The notes: generated by a model not told the origin, from the letters alone. Positions 21,960-33,217 are shown, numbered from the stretch's first letter. The stretch is DNA of 64,000 nucleotides from Rhizophagus irregularis (GCF_026210795.1 NC_089449.1:2356001-2420000), one strand, 5' to 3'. Numbers and translations: made by a program.

Positions 21960-23100
21960 AAAAGTGATATAGTCACAATGTATCAGACAGTATTGTAGAT
22001 GTATTGCAATTTCGTATTAACGTACAACATTGTTACGTTACTAAAATAACATCGTGATACTATAGTGAAAGCGATGTCATAAAATCACAGGTTTCAGCAA
22101 TGTTTATTTTTTTCGCAGCTCAATAAAAGGACTCTTTATGTACTGATATCTTACATGAATGAAACCTTTCACTAGAAGCAATACAACATATTAGTTTTAA
22201 CTAGAATTATACTTTCGAGTTTAGATGATCACTTACAATAATATATAATTATCATTAACCTTGTGCTTATCTTAATAATAATATAGGATTCCCTATAATA
22301 AATTTATTCCGTGTTTTTTATTCTGTTATTTCCGTAAATGTATTATATTCACGGAATTTATAGCCTCAAAATGTATAGATTTTTAGTTATTTTTCCGTAA
22401 TATAGAAATTACGGATAAATCTTTTACAGAAATGATATCTTCTAACAAAAATGTTAATTTTTCGTTATTTATAAAAGATGATCAACTGGTCCTAATAAAT
22501 ATTGTGTATTTGCATCAAAAAGATTTTTTTTCTTATTACGTGATCAGCATAGAAAATTTTCTGTGTACACTATTAGAAAATTAGTTATGGTTTAGACAAC
22601 TTTTAAGGCAACCTCAAACTTGCCAAAATTATTAGAATTTAGAATATTTTAAATAATGAATTTAAAGATGTGATTTTATTTTTGTAATTTTTAGAATACA
22701 CAAACGATAAAATACAGATAGTTATGGCACGTAATTTAAAACAACATGTTCTAAAACAGTTTTCGTTTTATTATATATACAGTAAATTGATTTTTTAAAT
22801 TTAAGATTTAAAATTTATAATATAAAACATTTTTTAACACATGTTTTAAAACGCCGAAATCGTTTTAAAACATGTCCCTAAATACAGAATATAAGACAAA
22901 TAAAATATGTAATAGTGATTCGAATATTAAGTAATTTGATAATATAATAACACGATATATATATATATAAAGTACAATGTATTATTACAAATAAATAGAA
23001 TTTAAAAGTTGTAAACTATAGACAAATGATTATTTAACAATACATAAATGTTTAATTTCCATCAGATCTGACGATAAAATTCGTAAATGTAAAAAATTTT
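21960..23100. other. No gene; one small foldback element
   Basis: AT-rich intergenic DNA. The only structure I see is the foldback at 22744-22875, listed separately, and a short (TA)n run near 22966. Confidence 0.4.
22744..22875. mobile_element. Foldback element with ACATGTTTTAAAAC ends
   Basis: ACATGTTCTAAAACAGTTTTCG on the left pairs imperfectly with the reverse complement of the right end. At the right end a perfect 15-base hairpin arm occurs at 22839-22853 and 22861-22875 with a 7-base loop. There is no coding content. Confidence 0.4.
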
Positions 23101-23106
23101 ATTTTA

Positions 23107-23208
23107 TTACATAATTGTACAGCCACCAGATTCACCCGGTTTTTCAGTGGCTTCAGCAGTTGCGATAGATGGAATGGATAGTTTAATGGTAACTTCAGTC
23201 TGATTCAT
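23107..23208 (-). CDS. 33-residue peptide with C-terminal CaaX prenylation box
   Basis: A self-contained minus-strand frame starts at ATG 23206-23208 in good fungal context (AACAAAATG, A at -3) and stops at TAA 23107-23109. The peptide begins MNQTEVTIKL and ends GESGGCTIM, so its last four residues (C-T-I-M) form a CaaX box; X = Met favours farnesylation. An in-frame TAA lies about 60 bases upstream with no AG acceptor between, so it is not obviously the last exon of a larger protein. A TATAAAT lies about 137 bases upstream. Short Ser/Thr/Pro/Glu-rich precursors ending in CaaX are the hallmark of fungal a-factor/basidiomycete-type mating pheromones. Ras, Rho and G-gamma subunits share the ending but are much longer. 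The reading frame and CaaX box are seen; pheromone function is inference. Confidence 0.5.
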   Translation of the reverse strand: MNQTEVTIKLSIPSIATAEATEKPGESGGCTIM

Positions 23209-23344
23209 TTTGTTAGGAAATTTAAAGAATTTAATTGATTTTGAGAGTTTGAATTATGCGAAAAAAACTATCAAAGTATTTTTTCTTTTTCTTTTTTTTT
23301 TTTGATTGAATTCTAATTTTTTGTCTTAAGAAAATTTTTTGCTA

Positions 23345-23351
23345 ATTTATA
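23345..23351 (-). promoter_or_regulatory. TATA-like box upstream of the CaaX peptide gene
   Basis: TATAAAT on the minus strand, about 137 bases before the ATG, followed by an A-rich then T-rich leader. Position and sequence suit a fungal core promoter, but such words are common in DNA this AT-rich. Confidence 0.3.
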
Positions 23352-23984
23352 CTTTTTCATACTTTTGGATTGAAAAATGTTTAATATTGTGTGCATTTAC
23401 GCATGTCTCCGTGTTTTGAAAAAACAATTAGTAATTGATCTACAATACGTAAAATTTTTAGTTACACTTTTTAGGGGCTGAAACATCACAACATACAAAA
23501 GAATTTTCATACAGACAATATTTTCACCATATTTGTGTGTTAACAATATTTTTTTAAAATTCAGTATGAGTATTGTCCTAAAATACTATATCGTTATAAT
23601 TTTTTTTTTTTTATATTGTTGTATTATCTTTATCTATATTATTTGAAATCACATGTGGTGTCACGTTAAGACTCCTTTGAATTGTGTAATTGTGTAGCGT
23701 TTCTCCCACTCGTCAGTTATGTTACACAAACAAAAATGAATAGTATTTCTAAGGAAAATTTTTTGTTACATTAATTTCCAAAAAGGAAATATCGTCTCAC
23801 GTCGCTTTGGGATGTTCCGCCTTTTTTTTATTTTGTAGGTACCTATCTGGACAATAAATCGTAAATGATTCAACGGTAAATGTTGATCTGTAGAATTTAT
23901 ATAAAATAGTCACCTTTTCTTAGGTGACAATGTCAATAAATGATCGGCAAATTCGTGATAGAGATGTCGAATTGAAAAAGATGT

Positions 23985-26305
23985 TAGGGTGTCCAGGATT
24001 TGACGATCACGATTTTATAACGATTTTGGCCAAAATTTTGCGATTTTTGCGATACCGCGATTTTGGCCAAAATTTTGCGATTTTCGCGATACTCAAATAT
24101 GATTGGCTATTTAGACACTATAAGTCACGTGAAATCGTGAATGTATCGCCGATAATAACCATTGATAATCTCTTTTTTTCGCTTAATCATTTTTAATAAA
24201 ATGGTCGCGCCTCACATACGTTTGTCTCAAAGTGCCGAGTATCATGAAAACTATATCGTACAAGAAAACAAACTATGGTGTCAATTTTGCAATGTAGAAA
24301 TTGATCATGAAAGAAAGAACTCTGTAGATAAACATATTAAAACATTAAAACACCTTAATAATAAAAACAAGAATAATTCTAATTTGTTAATCCAAAGAAC
24401 TTTACCTTCTTTTGAAAATACACTAAATGAATGAGAAAAAATTAATAAAGAGATAGTGGAAGCATTTACTTATGCAGACATTCCTTTGGAAAAAATTGAG
24501 AAATTAAAACCATTTTTATTAATTCATTGTAAAAATGGTATGTATTTTCTGATATTTCAATTTCAAATTTGCCTTTTTTATTTTTATTTATTAATATATT
24601 TTTGTTTATAGTGGGCTTAATTACTGGAGCAAATCAACTTCATGAGAAATATCTTCTATTATAAATAGCGCTCCAAAAATTGAAAAATGATGTCATCAAT
24701 AAAATTATTTGTTTGACAATTGATGAAACAACAGATTGTTGTGGCCAGCATGCCGTTAATATATTATTTAGTTTTGATAATAAAACTAAATTAGCTAAAA
24801 CAGAATTTTTGTCTAATGTTAACGCTTCATCTATTTCACAATTTGTTATGAATACAATTCATTTTTATAATATTTCTTATGAAAATATTATTTTTTTTAT
24901 TTCTGATAACGCTTCATACATGAAATTGGCATATTCAAATTTATCTCCCTTTTTACCAAATTTAAAACACAATTGTTGCTTAGCGCATATCCTTAATTTA
25001 ATTGGTGAAGCATGGGTGAACTTTCAAAAGTTTGAATTGGTTGACAAATTAATTATGAATTTTAAATCGATATTTACTTATAATTCACAAAGAAAAATTC
25101 GATGGAAGGAGCATTTATTACAAAATGGTATTGAATCACCTACTTTAGCACCCCTACTAGTAAAAACAAGGTGGAATTCATGGTTTTTATTTTTATGTTG
25201 GATTAAACCTTTATATTCTCATTTAATAACTTTTGTTACTGCAGAATATTCTATTAATCATGATTCAAAAGCTGTTCGAGATCTTTACACATTTTGTCAA
25301 AACAGAAGCCATGTTTTTTGTGTTAAAATATTTATATATTTTATTACATATAATAGCAAAAGGTAAGTGAATTTAATGGATTTAATAATTTTATAATAAT
25401 ATTACTAATATAATACTTTATTTATTTAGATTAATCAATGATTTGGAATTCTTTAAAATAAGAAACAAGGCTATAGCTCCATTTGTTTATTCACGAATAG
25501 TATCTCTTCAAGCTTTTTTATCATCAGGAACCAGGAATCCTCCAATTTCAAATGAAATATTCCAATTATTAAATGAAGAAAATCAAGATATTGCATCTTT
25601 TGTTTCATTATTTTCTAGAGCTTTTATATTGGCAAATGAAAAATGTGAGAAACATATATCTCATCATCCAGCTTTATTATTTTTCAAAGCAATACAATGT
25701 TTTGATCCAAGATTTATTCAATCTAATTCATCTAATCATAATATGGAAAATTATAGAATTATCAAAGAATTTTATCTTCCTACTGATACTTTAATACAAG
25801 AATGGGCTATTTACTGTGGACTTAATGAATCTATTGAAGAGTTTGATGATTTGGATTTGTATTGGCGAGGTAAAAGACATATATTACCAGAACTTAGTTC
25901 ACTGGCTTTAATATATATATGGTTGCCAGTATCTGGTGTAGATATTGAACGTAGTTTTTCTAGTTATAAAAGCATTTTTCAGATAGAAGAGTAGCGCTTA
26001 AAGAAGAAAATATTCAAATGCTTAATTTTCTTTATTTTAATCTTAGTAATAATGATGATTATAATAATGAATTGATGATTTATGAATAATATAAATGTAT
26101 AAATTTATTACTTAATTGTAAATAAATAAATAAAATTTGTATAGAATATAAATTATTAAAAAGTTTTTCATAATCGGAATTATGTTAATTCTGGCCAGAA
26201 TTATGGTAATTCTGGCTGAAATTATGAATCACGATTTTCACGATTTTTGTGATTTTTCACGCCTGATTTTTGGGCCATCACGACGTCAAAATCCTGGACA
26301 CCCTA
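23985..26305 (+). mobile_element. hAT-superfamily transposon with 8-bp target duplication
   Basis: Ends are TAGGGTGTCCAGGATTTGAC (left) and its near-perfect complement at the right (…ATCCTGGACACCCTA). AAAGATGT precedes the left end (23977-23984) and follows the right end (26306-26313), a perfect 8-bp duplication as expected for hAT. Just inside the left end are two direct copies of a 34-base word beginning CGATTTTGGCCAAAATTTTG (24021-24054 and 24058-24091), and inside the right end are AATTATG(T/G)TAATTCTGG repeats; these are likely transposase-binding subterminal repeats. The element encodes a transposase with few lesions, so it is young or recently mobilised in trans. Confidence 0.92.
24201..26089 (+). 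pseudogene. hAT transposase, disabled by two stops and a 1-base frameshift
   Basis: Exons are 24201-24537, 24612-25362 and 25430-26089 with GT-AG introns in matching phase. The N-terminus has a BED-type finger (WCQFCNVEI...DKHIKTLKH). The body shows the RNase-H-like core: a first acidic block TIDETTDCCGQHAV (24718-24760), a second block ISDNASYMKL near 24901, and the KTRWNSWF region. The C-terminus has the hAT dimerisation segment DLYWRGKRH...LALIYIWLPVSGVDIERSFS. Lesions are TGA at 24432-24434, TAA at 24662-24664, and loss of one T in a T-run near 25975 that makes the frame stop at 25992 just before the expected DRRVALK continuation. Otherwise the protein is about full length for the superfamily. 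Confidence 0.9.
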
Positions 26306-26317
26306 AAAGATGTGTTA

Positions 26318-26438
26318 CCTAAGCCCGTGATTAGTCACGTTGCCACCTTAGATATTGACAAAATAATACTTTATTAATAATATAAATAAATACAATAATA
26401 TGCTTGGTTTAATATTCGTGACTAATCACGGGCTTAGG
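26318..26438. mobile_element. 121-bp inverted-repeat element with TA target site
   Basis: Perfect inverted repeats of 22 bases (26318-26339 and 26417-26438), starting CCTAAGCCCGTGATTAGTC, are flanked on both sides by TA. This fits a Tc1/mariner-type non-autonomous element. The interior word (GTTGCCACC, then TTTATTAATAATATAAA, then ATGCTTGGTTTA) recurs in degraded form at about 36705-36815. It lies 4 bases from the hAT target duplication. Confidence 0.8.
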
Positions 26439-26444
26439 TATTAC

Positions 26445-27860
26445 ATTAGTTTTAAATATATATATTAAAATGGAATGGCCTTTATGTTAACTCAGGCCAA
26501 TTTATAGTGTTGGCCTGAATTATATATATCAATGTAACATAAAATATCGATGCATCTTACTACAGTATGGTTAATTGTGAAATGGGACACGGAAAATTTA
26601 TCATTTTGTCGGTACAAAAATGATATCAGTATCGTTTTTTTAAATAAATATGAAAGATATAATGTTTTTTGGAGTTTATCTCCATTTTAAGGAGTTTGTC
26701 ATTTCAGAGGTCTTCAAAAGCAAAAAATTCACTTCAATATTAAGATGTTAATCTAAAAAAAAAGTTTTAAATGTCAATAAAAAAAGTAAAGGGCGTTAAT
26801 GATAGTAAGTACAGTCAGACCTCTATGTACCGATATTTTATGTACAATTGCCGCTCTTTTTTTTCTTTAGAAATGCCGACACAACCAAATTTTAAGGTAA
26901 ATAGGCGTGATATTGATTTTTTAACATTTATTTGAAGAAATGGGTATAATATCACTTTTACTCTTTCTTTTTTTTAGAAATGCTTTTAAGGTAAAATAGA
27001 AATAGGCGAGACATGAAATTATGTAGAAGTAATATTAATATCATTTTTACTTTTTTTTTTCTTTAGAAATGCTGAATTTTAAGATAAATAGAAATGGATG
27101 AGACGCGAAATTATGTTTTTTAACATTTATTGTGCTAACAGCATTTCTACATTTTTTTTCTTTCTTTAGAAATACTAGACTAATTAAATTCTGAGGTGAA
27201 TATAGATAGTAGTGGGACGCGAGATTTGCTTTACTATTTTTTGCATTCCAACATCATACTTGTCAATAATAGTAGTGAGATACATGTGAAATGGGTGTGC
27301 ATAAGTAGTTATTAGAATATTGAGTTTATTATATAATGCGCAAATATTACAATAACGTTATAGTATATATTGACATACATTTTACAAATAAAGCATCAAT
27401 ATTATTGTAATTATGTGATAATACATGTTATAATAGTGTTAAAGCAAATTCTGACATGGTGTTTTAATATATATTGAATCATACTTGTTTGCGTAATTAT
27501 CACATTATTTCATTAAATTATTATTTATATGTGTAGCTTCATAAACTTTAAATTTCAGCATATATTAAATATATATAAACATATTTTATACATCCATACA
27601 TTAGATATATTGTAATTATATCACATACATTAAATATTTTAATAATATGTTGAGTATATAGTTGTTATCTGTCAGTAATATTTTTATCATATTTTTAAAA
27701 TCAATAGGTTTCTGCAAAGGCATATATTAAACTGTTAATTACATATCTTTCATATTGAATTTCTTTTTTATGACATCTCAATTTTTTTTTCATGATAATT
27801 AAATAATCACCTTAGTTTTTGATATTCTGATACAATATCTCTTATATTTGTACTATTTTT
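26445..27860. other. No gene; contains a splice-acceptor-like repeat array
   Basis: AT-rich intergenic DNA between the TA element and the third MYND copy. The only structure is the repeat at 26850-27240, listed separately. Confidence 0.4.
26850..27240 (+). repeat. Four-unit tandem repeat resembling 3' splice sites
   Basis: Four units of about 80-115 bases. Each begins with a T-rich tract and CTTTAGAAATGC or a close variant (near 26855, 26971, 27053 and 27155). It continues AATTTTAAGRTAAATAG, G(A/G)GA(C/T)(G/A)(C/T)GA, and in two units TTTTTTAACATTTATT. The layout, polypyrimidine-AG followed by a conserved exon-like word, matches the other arrays in the window. Confidence 0.6.
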
Positions 27861-28198
27861 ATGAAATGATTGAACGAATTGATTTTATTTAGTAAAAAAA
27901 TAATGCATGGCATAGGTAATAATTTACATTTATAAAGGACAAAAAGATAATAATTTAGTAAATAATGAATTAAGACATTGAATAGGATACCGATATAACG
28001 TTAAAATTCTTTACGATATCAAAAATTTTTATAAAAAAGTAAAAAAAAAAATACAGTTCAAGAAAGATAGCGCAAAAATCCTAAACATAGTAGTTAATCC
28101 ATGGTAGTAGATCTCTTTTTTTCTAAATATAATACTTCAGATTATCCTGCAAAAAAAAACTATAGAACGATTATGGTATGATAAAATTCAGTAGTAAT

Positions 28199-31100
28199 TT
28201 ATATTTTTAATTTATCCGTACAATCTTCCTTTTTGTGTCTTTTCCAATCCTCCTTCTGGCAATATTTACTACAATAATATACCGATTTACACCCTGTACA
28301 AAATTTGCTGGCCGCGTCTCCACATCGTTTACATACTCTTGCATCTTTTATATCATCACAACTATTTTCAGTTTTATCATTATCTTTGGTCTTCAAGACA
28401 TCAACCCAAGTGTAATAATGATTCAAATCCTTCTGAGTTACTTTGGATAAGGTTAACATCTCTGCGGCAGTAAGAACTTTAACCGAGCCGACATTGCATT
28501 CCAAAATCCAATCTTTATGAGTATTATAAAATGGAACTGGGAGATGAAATGATATAGAAATTATAGGTGCCTCAGCAGCATTTAAGGAAACACTATCAAA
28601 GTAATAGTGAATTGGTTCTCGATCATCTGAAGTATTATTATTATTGCCCTTTCCTTTCTTGTCCTTTTTTTTCTTTTTTGGAGTCCTAGTAGTACCACCA
28701 TTGGGAGCCGGTTTGATCAATCGTAGCCATATTTCCGCTTCTGAATGCACCATAGTAAACATATTATTCTTATTTATCATATCTGTTTTCCATCTCACAG
28801 AATATCTGGCAATAGGCGCTTTTAGGTCTTTAAATTCATCAAGTTTCATAATTATTGAAGAAGACAGATGCATTGTCATAAAAGTTTTCAACTCTATCGA
28901 ATGCATTTCAAAATTTTTGACATGTCTTATAAATCCTTCAGATGCAAAAAGTAATCTAAATAATTTTGCTATAGTTTTTTCAGGAAATCGGACAACCATT
29001 ATTTGAAACAGACGCACGAGAGTATTGATACTAAGTCCTTTAATGCGTGTTGTATAATCGGTACAACAAGCATTTGCAACCGATATTACATCCATCATTA
29101 ATGTAACAGGTTTTTTCTCTATATCTTCGGTTTTACATTTTATATCAAATTTCCATGTGGAGTATACGGCAAAATCTTTATAGTAAGCGTCTATATATGT
29201 GATTCCTGTCAAAGATGCAATGACATTTAAATTCACACCAAGTCGTTCCTCTACAAACTCATTCATAGGTTTGGAAGGTGATTCACGTAATTTCATTAGC
29301 TGTAAAGTTAATAGAGAGTTATCCATTAACCTAGGTGCAGTGGAAAAAAGTATATTGAGGATTGACACATAATCAGCCAAATTAGAACAGTCAATGGCAT
29401 CAAATCTGACGGATGAAGGTAATCGATAAAGTAGAGTGTCAATAACGTCTCCTAGAATTGGCACAACTTGCATTTGGACTGAAGAAGACTCACGCAATGA
29501 TGCACGTAAAGAAACAAACTTTGGTAGTAAGGTTAATAATAAACGATCGTAAAGTGTTAACTGTTGGTTTCCAGATTGCAGAATGTAATCATCGATTTGA
29601 AATGCACGAAAAATACTTAATGTCGGATAGACGTCATCTTCCATTGTAGGAACTGTTAACATTGTGATATTAAACTTGGTGCGACCTGTTCCAGAATATG
29701 CGAATCTATGTTCATCATCACAATATTGAGCTTGAGTGCTAACTGGCAGTCGATAACGGGTGTATATGTTAATATCTTCATCTACGTGATGGTATTTTTT
29801 AAGATTTTCAAAAACCTCAGATTCTCGCAAAAAAGTTATCCTAGAATGTTCCCGCTGCCTGGCTTCCCAATTTAGAGCTGCAGGTGTAGGTGATTTTTCT
29901 TTCCAATGTCGCAATGTTCGTAATATGGAAGATGCTGTACTCGGGGAATATTTAAATGAAACCCAGGAAGGAAGTTTCTTTTTAAAACCCATGTTACCAT
30001 TTTTTTTTTTTGTTTTTACATTATTTTCAAGAGATTCAATTAGACTATTTATACAATCATTTAGTTTATGAAAGGTATTAGTATTAATATTCTTCTCGCC
30101 CCATACTGAAAGAATTTGTATCGCACCAACAACAAAATCTTTATTCCATTTGTTGTAAAGACTTTCCAAATTTGTGAAAGATGGTTTCGGATCTGGCAAC
30201 CTACTAATCATTTCAAGAAGTACTAGATCTCGTGTAAGCATTGTCGAATTGAAGTCATTAATTGTAAAGAGTAAATTGACGTTGTAATTTTCAGATTGAC
30301 TTTCCAATAATATTGTAAGACCATAAACAGTTTCAACAATATTACGCAAATCACCAACACCACCTAAAAAAACAGATACTTGTTTATTTTTGATTTTTTG
30401 AGTATCGTGAAATATCATCGAAGCTTCAACAGTGGCTGTAGCATTGATATCGAGACCTTTCAACAGATTGAAGCCATATGTATTACCAATTGCATAGAGA
30501 TTAGGATCTTCTTCATAAAATAAATGTATTCCTGGACGATTAGAAGAGACGTTAAAATTAACATAGTTCTCTTGATCTGAGTAATTATCTCCAATTTCAT
30601 TGTTATTCATTTCTACTGGAACAGACAATTGCTGCACATCCACTCCACATTTTTTTGCTAATGTATTGTAAAACTTATCATTGAACTTCCCAATATTTAT
30701 TTTATTGGAATAAATTTGATTGTTCTCCATAATTACTTTTCCCTGATAATTTGCTCCAATTTCAATGCCATTTGATTTATTATGATGAATAATATTATTA
30801 ATAAGAAATGCATCAACACCTCCTTTGATAATACATCCAGTAACACCATTATTTGCAATTTCATTTTCTTCCATTCGCACGTTAGCCTGAAAGTCTGTTG
30901 AAACACCAAAAGAACCATTTTCTAGAATCCGATTCTTTCGTAATACAGCGAATGTTTGCGAAGGTTTAGTGTAATTTGATGTAGGTGGTGGTTGAACTGT
31001 ATGTTGCGGCGGGTTTTTAATATTGAGTGTTTTTGATAAAAGTGGTTCACGGTTACCATTGATAAGAATTCCTTCTGCGTCATTATTATGGATAATATTA

Positions 31101-32110
31101 TCAATAAGTGTAATTTCATTGGCGTCTAACCATGCTGAAATACCCTGCTTGTTATGATAAATATCATTATTTTTAGCACATAAGCTTGATCCATATCGAA
31201 CTTCAATTGCGCTCACTCCAATATTGTATAATTTACAATCTTTAATATAAGCTATACTATCAATATCAGCTAAAATACCGCCAGCATTTTTTGTATTGGC
31301 AACAACACATTTGTTCATGAATAGTTTTGCTTTACGACCATCAATACAAATAGGAGGAACCGGTCCAGAACATTTGATGAACCAGCAGTTGTCTACAAAA
31401 ACCTGAGAGGTTTTCATAAATAGTGAGTATCCTCGAGTACATTCAACATGAATATTATATAGTACAAGATTACTATCACTACCTCGGAATACATTGATGT
31501 CAGAATTCTTTATTGTCACCTTACCAATTCCAATGATAACGATGTTTCTGTTATCCATTTCCATCAACATCGTAGTTGTATATGTACCAGGCTCAAGAAC
31601 CAATACTACATCTTCAAACTGAAACAGATCAAGTAGTCCTTCGTCAAGTCGGTTATAGTACTGTCTTTTGATAATCTTCGGGGTTGAAAAAGGCATTCTT
31701 TTACATTGTTGGATAAAAAATTCGTCTTCATGAGAAATTTCGCCCAATGCCAGAGAAATTAAAATATTAGCATATGCACCAAATAGGTTATTATTTGTAG
31801 CATGCATTTTTGCAATTATACTGTAAGCTCCTTTATTGCACATTGCATCTAATCCAATTGATGTATTGAGGTAGTCCAAAACTTGAGGTTGTTTTTCTTC
31901 TTCTGACATAGTACCATTTTCTATAATAGTTTTTGCAAGATTGAAATAAATTGTTGACAACTCTTTTCGTTCTTTAGATGAAAGAAGAGAGAATGAAGAC
32001 TCTGGAAGGACAAAAGAAGTAGATTTAAACGCTTTAGGATGTTTTTTCTGGAACTTTTCCAGTTCCTGCATGTAAATTTCGAAAGTATTTTCAATATGAA
32101 CGGACTCCAT
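28199..32110 (-). CDS. Large beta-helix protein with C-terminal MYND zinc finger (copy C)
   Basis: One uninterrupted frame of 1303 residues from ATG at 32110, colinear with the 11-kb copy. It has the same N-terminal segment, the same beta-helix repeats (about residues 165-545) with the proline-rich insertion, the same lysine run, and a MYND finger at 1260-1297 (CKRCG...CTGC...YYCSKYCQ...HKKEDC). Small in-frame differences include an extra VHI near the start, loss of a GI pair near residue 65, a longer Lys/Asn stretch near 690, and a different C-terminus (DKLKI rather than QSTTE). Both frames stay open despite many substitutions, which argues that each is under selection. The preceding 3' flank (27870-27960) keeps a relic of a kinase tail exon, as at 10.72 kb. 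There is no signal peptide or membrane segment, so it is probably intracellular. Confidence 0.88.
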   Translation of the reverse strand: MESVHIENTFEIYMQELEKFQKKHPKAFKSTSFVLPESSFSLLSSKERKELSTIYFNLAKTIIENGTMSEEEKQPQVLDYLNTSIGLDAMCNKGAYSIIAKMHATNNNLFGAYANILISLALGEISHEDEFFIQQCKRMPFSTPKIIKRQYYNRLDEGLLDLFQFEDVVLVLEPGTYTTTMLMEMDNRNIVIIGIGKVTIKNSDINVFRGSDSNLVLYNIHVECTRGYSLFMKTSQVFVDNCWFIKCSGPVPPICIDGRKAKLFMNKCVVANTKNAGGILADIDSIAYIKDCKLYNIGVSAIEVRYGSSLCAKNNDIYHNKQGISAWLDANEITLIDNIIHNNDAEGILINGNREPLLSKTLNIKNPPQHTVQPPPTSNYTKPSQTFAVLRKNRILENGSFGVSTDFQANVRMEENEIANNGVTGCIIKGGVDAFLINNIIHHNKSNGIEIGANYQGKVIMENNQIYSNKINIGKFNDKFYNTLAKKCGVDVQQLSVPVEMNNNEIGDNYSDQENYVNFNVSSNRPGIHLFYEEDPNLYAIGNTYGFNLLKGLDINATATVEASMIFHDTQKIKNKQVSVFLGGVGDLRNIVETVYGLTILLESQSENYNVNLLFTINDFNSTMLTRDLVLLEMISRLPDPKPSFTNLESLYNKWNKDFVVGAIQILSVWGEKNINTNTFHKLNDCINSLIESLENNVKTKKKNGNMGFKKKLPSWVSFKYSPSTASSILRTLRHWKEKSPTPAALNWEARQREHSRITFLRESEVFENLKKYHHVDEDINIYTRYRLPVSTQAQYCDDEHRFAYSGTGRTKFNITMLTVPTMEDDVYPTLSIFRAFQIDDYILQSGNQQLTLYDRLLLTLLPKFVSLRASLRESSSVQMQVVPILGDVIDTLLYRLPSSVRFDAIDCSNLADYVSILNILFSTAPRLMDNSLLTLQLMKLRESPSKPMNEFVEERLGVNLNVIASLTGITYIDAYYKDFAVYSTWKFDIKCKTEDIEKKPVTLMMDVISVANACCTDYTTRIKGLSINTLVRLFQIMVVRFPEKTIAKLFRLLFASEGFIRHVKNFEMHSIELKTFMTMHLSSSIIMKLDEFKDLKAPIARYSVRWKTDMINKNNMFTMVHSEAEIWLRLIKPAPNGGTTRTPKKKKKDKKGKGNNNNTSDDREPIHYYFDSVSLNAAEAPIISISFHLPVPFYNTHKDWILECNVGSVKVLTAAEMLTLSKVTQKDLNHYYTWVDVLKTKDNDKTENSCDDIKDARVCKRCGDAASKFCTGCKSVYYCSKYCQKEDWKRHKKEDCTDKLKI

Positions 32111-32159
32111 ATATCAAAAATATTTAAAAGAAGAGGGTGGGAATCCCTTAACAACAAAA

Positions 32160-33200
32160 ACTCGCAATTATCAATTTAATTCAAGATCTTCAGCCATACA
32201 TGTGAAGATTAACGTGTAAATCCAAATTTTTTTCTTTGAATTCGTAAACCTGCTTCAAACCCGACAGCTCGGACACGTGATCGATGTGGCGGTTGATCTT
32301 TTCTTCATATTTCTTTTGTAAAAAAATTATTAAAAATCTAAGTTAAATGTTACACAAAAGATAAGCACAGTCACGTTAACCTATCCTGATCATGTGGAAA
32401 GAGTAGCTTCACAATGTAAATTCCTTTTTTAGATTTTCGCGACAGTATATAAATTTCGATTATATTAACTCTTTGTACTATTTTTTTTGTTAGTTATGGT
32501 TTTATAATATATTTTTCTATTTTTATTTTTTTTATTTTTATTTTTATTTTTATTTTTTTTCTGTATTTTTTTTCATTATGATGCTTGTAGTCTAAATTAA
32601 GCAAATAATATTAATAATTAAATTTCTTTCAGAATATGATTTCATAGTTGTTGAATTAGTAAAATTTGCTTAATTTAAACTATAATAAGACCTTAGCGTA
32701 CTCGGTATTTGATATATAAATATATTAAAAACGATATTTAACGATAAAATTATACTTTTCCCACTATATAAATAAATATCGATTTAGGTATATCAAAGAT
32801 TTTTATATGGATCCTTGACATATGGAGTTTGATAAATTTTTTATAATAAGCACATGTTTTCTTTTATGTTGTATAAATACGGGTTATAATAATATTTATT
32901 ATTTGATAGTTAGATAAATAGGTCTTTTAATACATGCAAATTTATTTTCATTTTATAATTTTAAGTATTGTTATCAGTTATAAAGGCGTAAATAATATAA
33001 ATTCAATTATAGTAATATTATCAAACTGAATTAAACAATACAAAGTTAATTGCTTCGTCCTTTGTTGTCGATCCTTTTTTAGCAATGAATGACACAAAGT
33101 CAAAGTCATTGTTAAAAAGTCTTTATGTAGTTACTTTAAAATTAGTACAATGTAAGAGTTTTATCTGTATAAAAACATGCATTTTTTAAAAAAGGAAAAA
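32160..33200. other. No gene recognised
   Basis: Intergenic DNA between divergent genes: the MYND copy on the minus strand and the kinase at 33218 on the plus strand. About 60 bases next to the MYND start match the corresponding flank of the 11-kb copy (the ATACATGTGAAGATTAA word). A T-rich ATTTTTATTTTT repeat lies at 32515-32570. Promoters for both genes should lie here, but no specific element stands out. Confidence 0.4.
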
Positions 33201-33217
33201 AAAGAGGTAAGTTTAGT

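Noticed and set aside
24162-24200. Upstream extension of the hAT transposase before ATG 24201
   Set aside because: The extra residues begin at a TTG and are not BED-like; ATG at 24201 directly precedes the finger.
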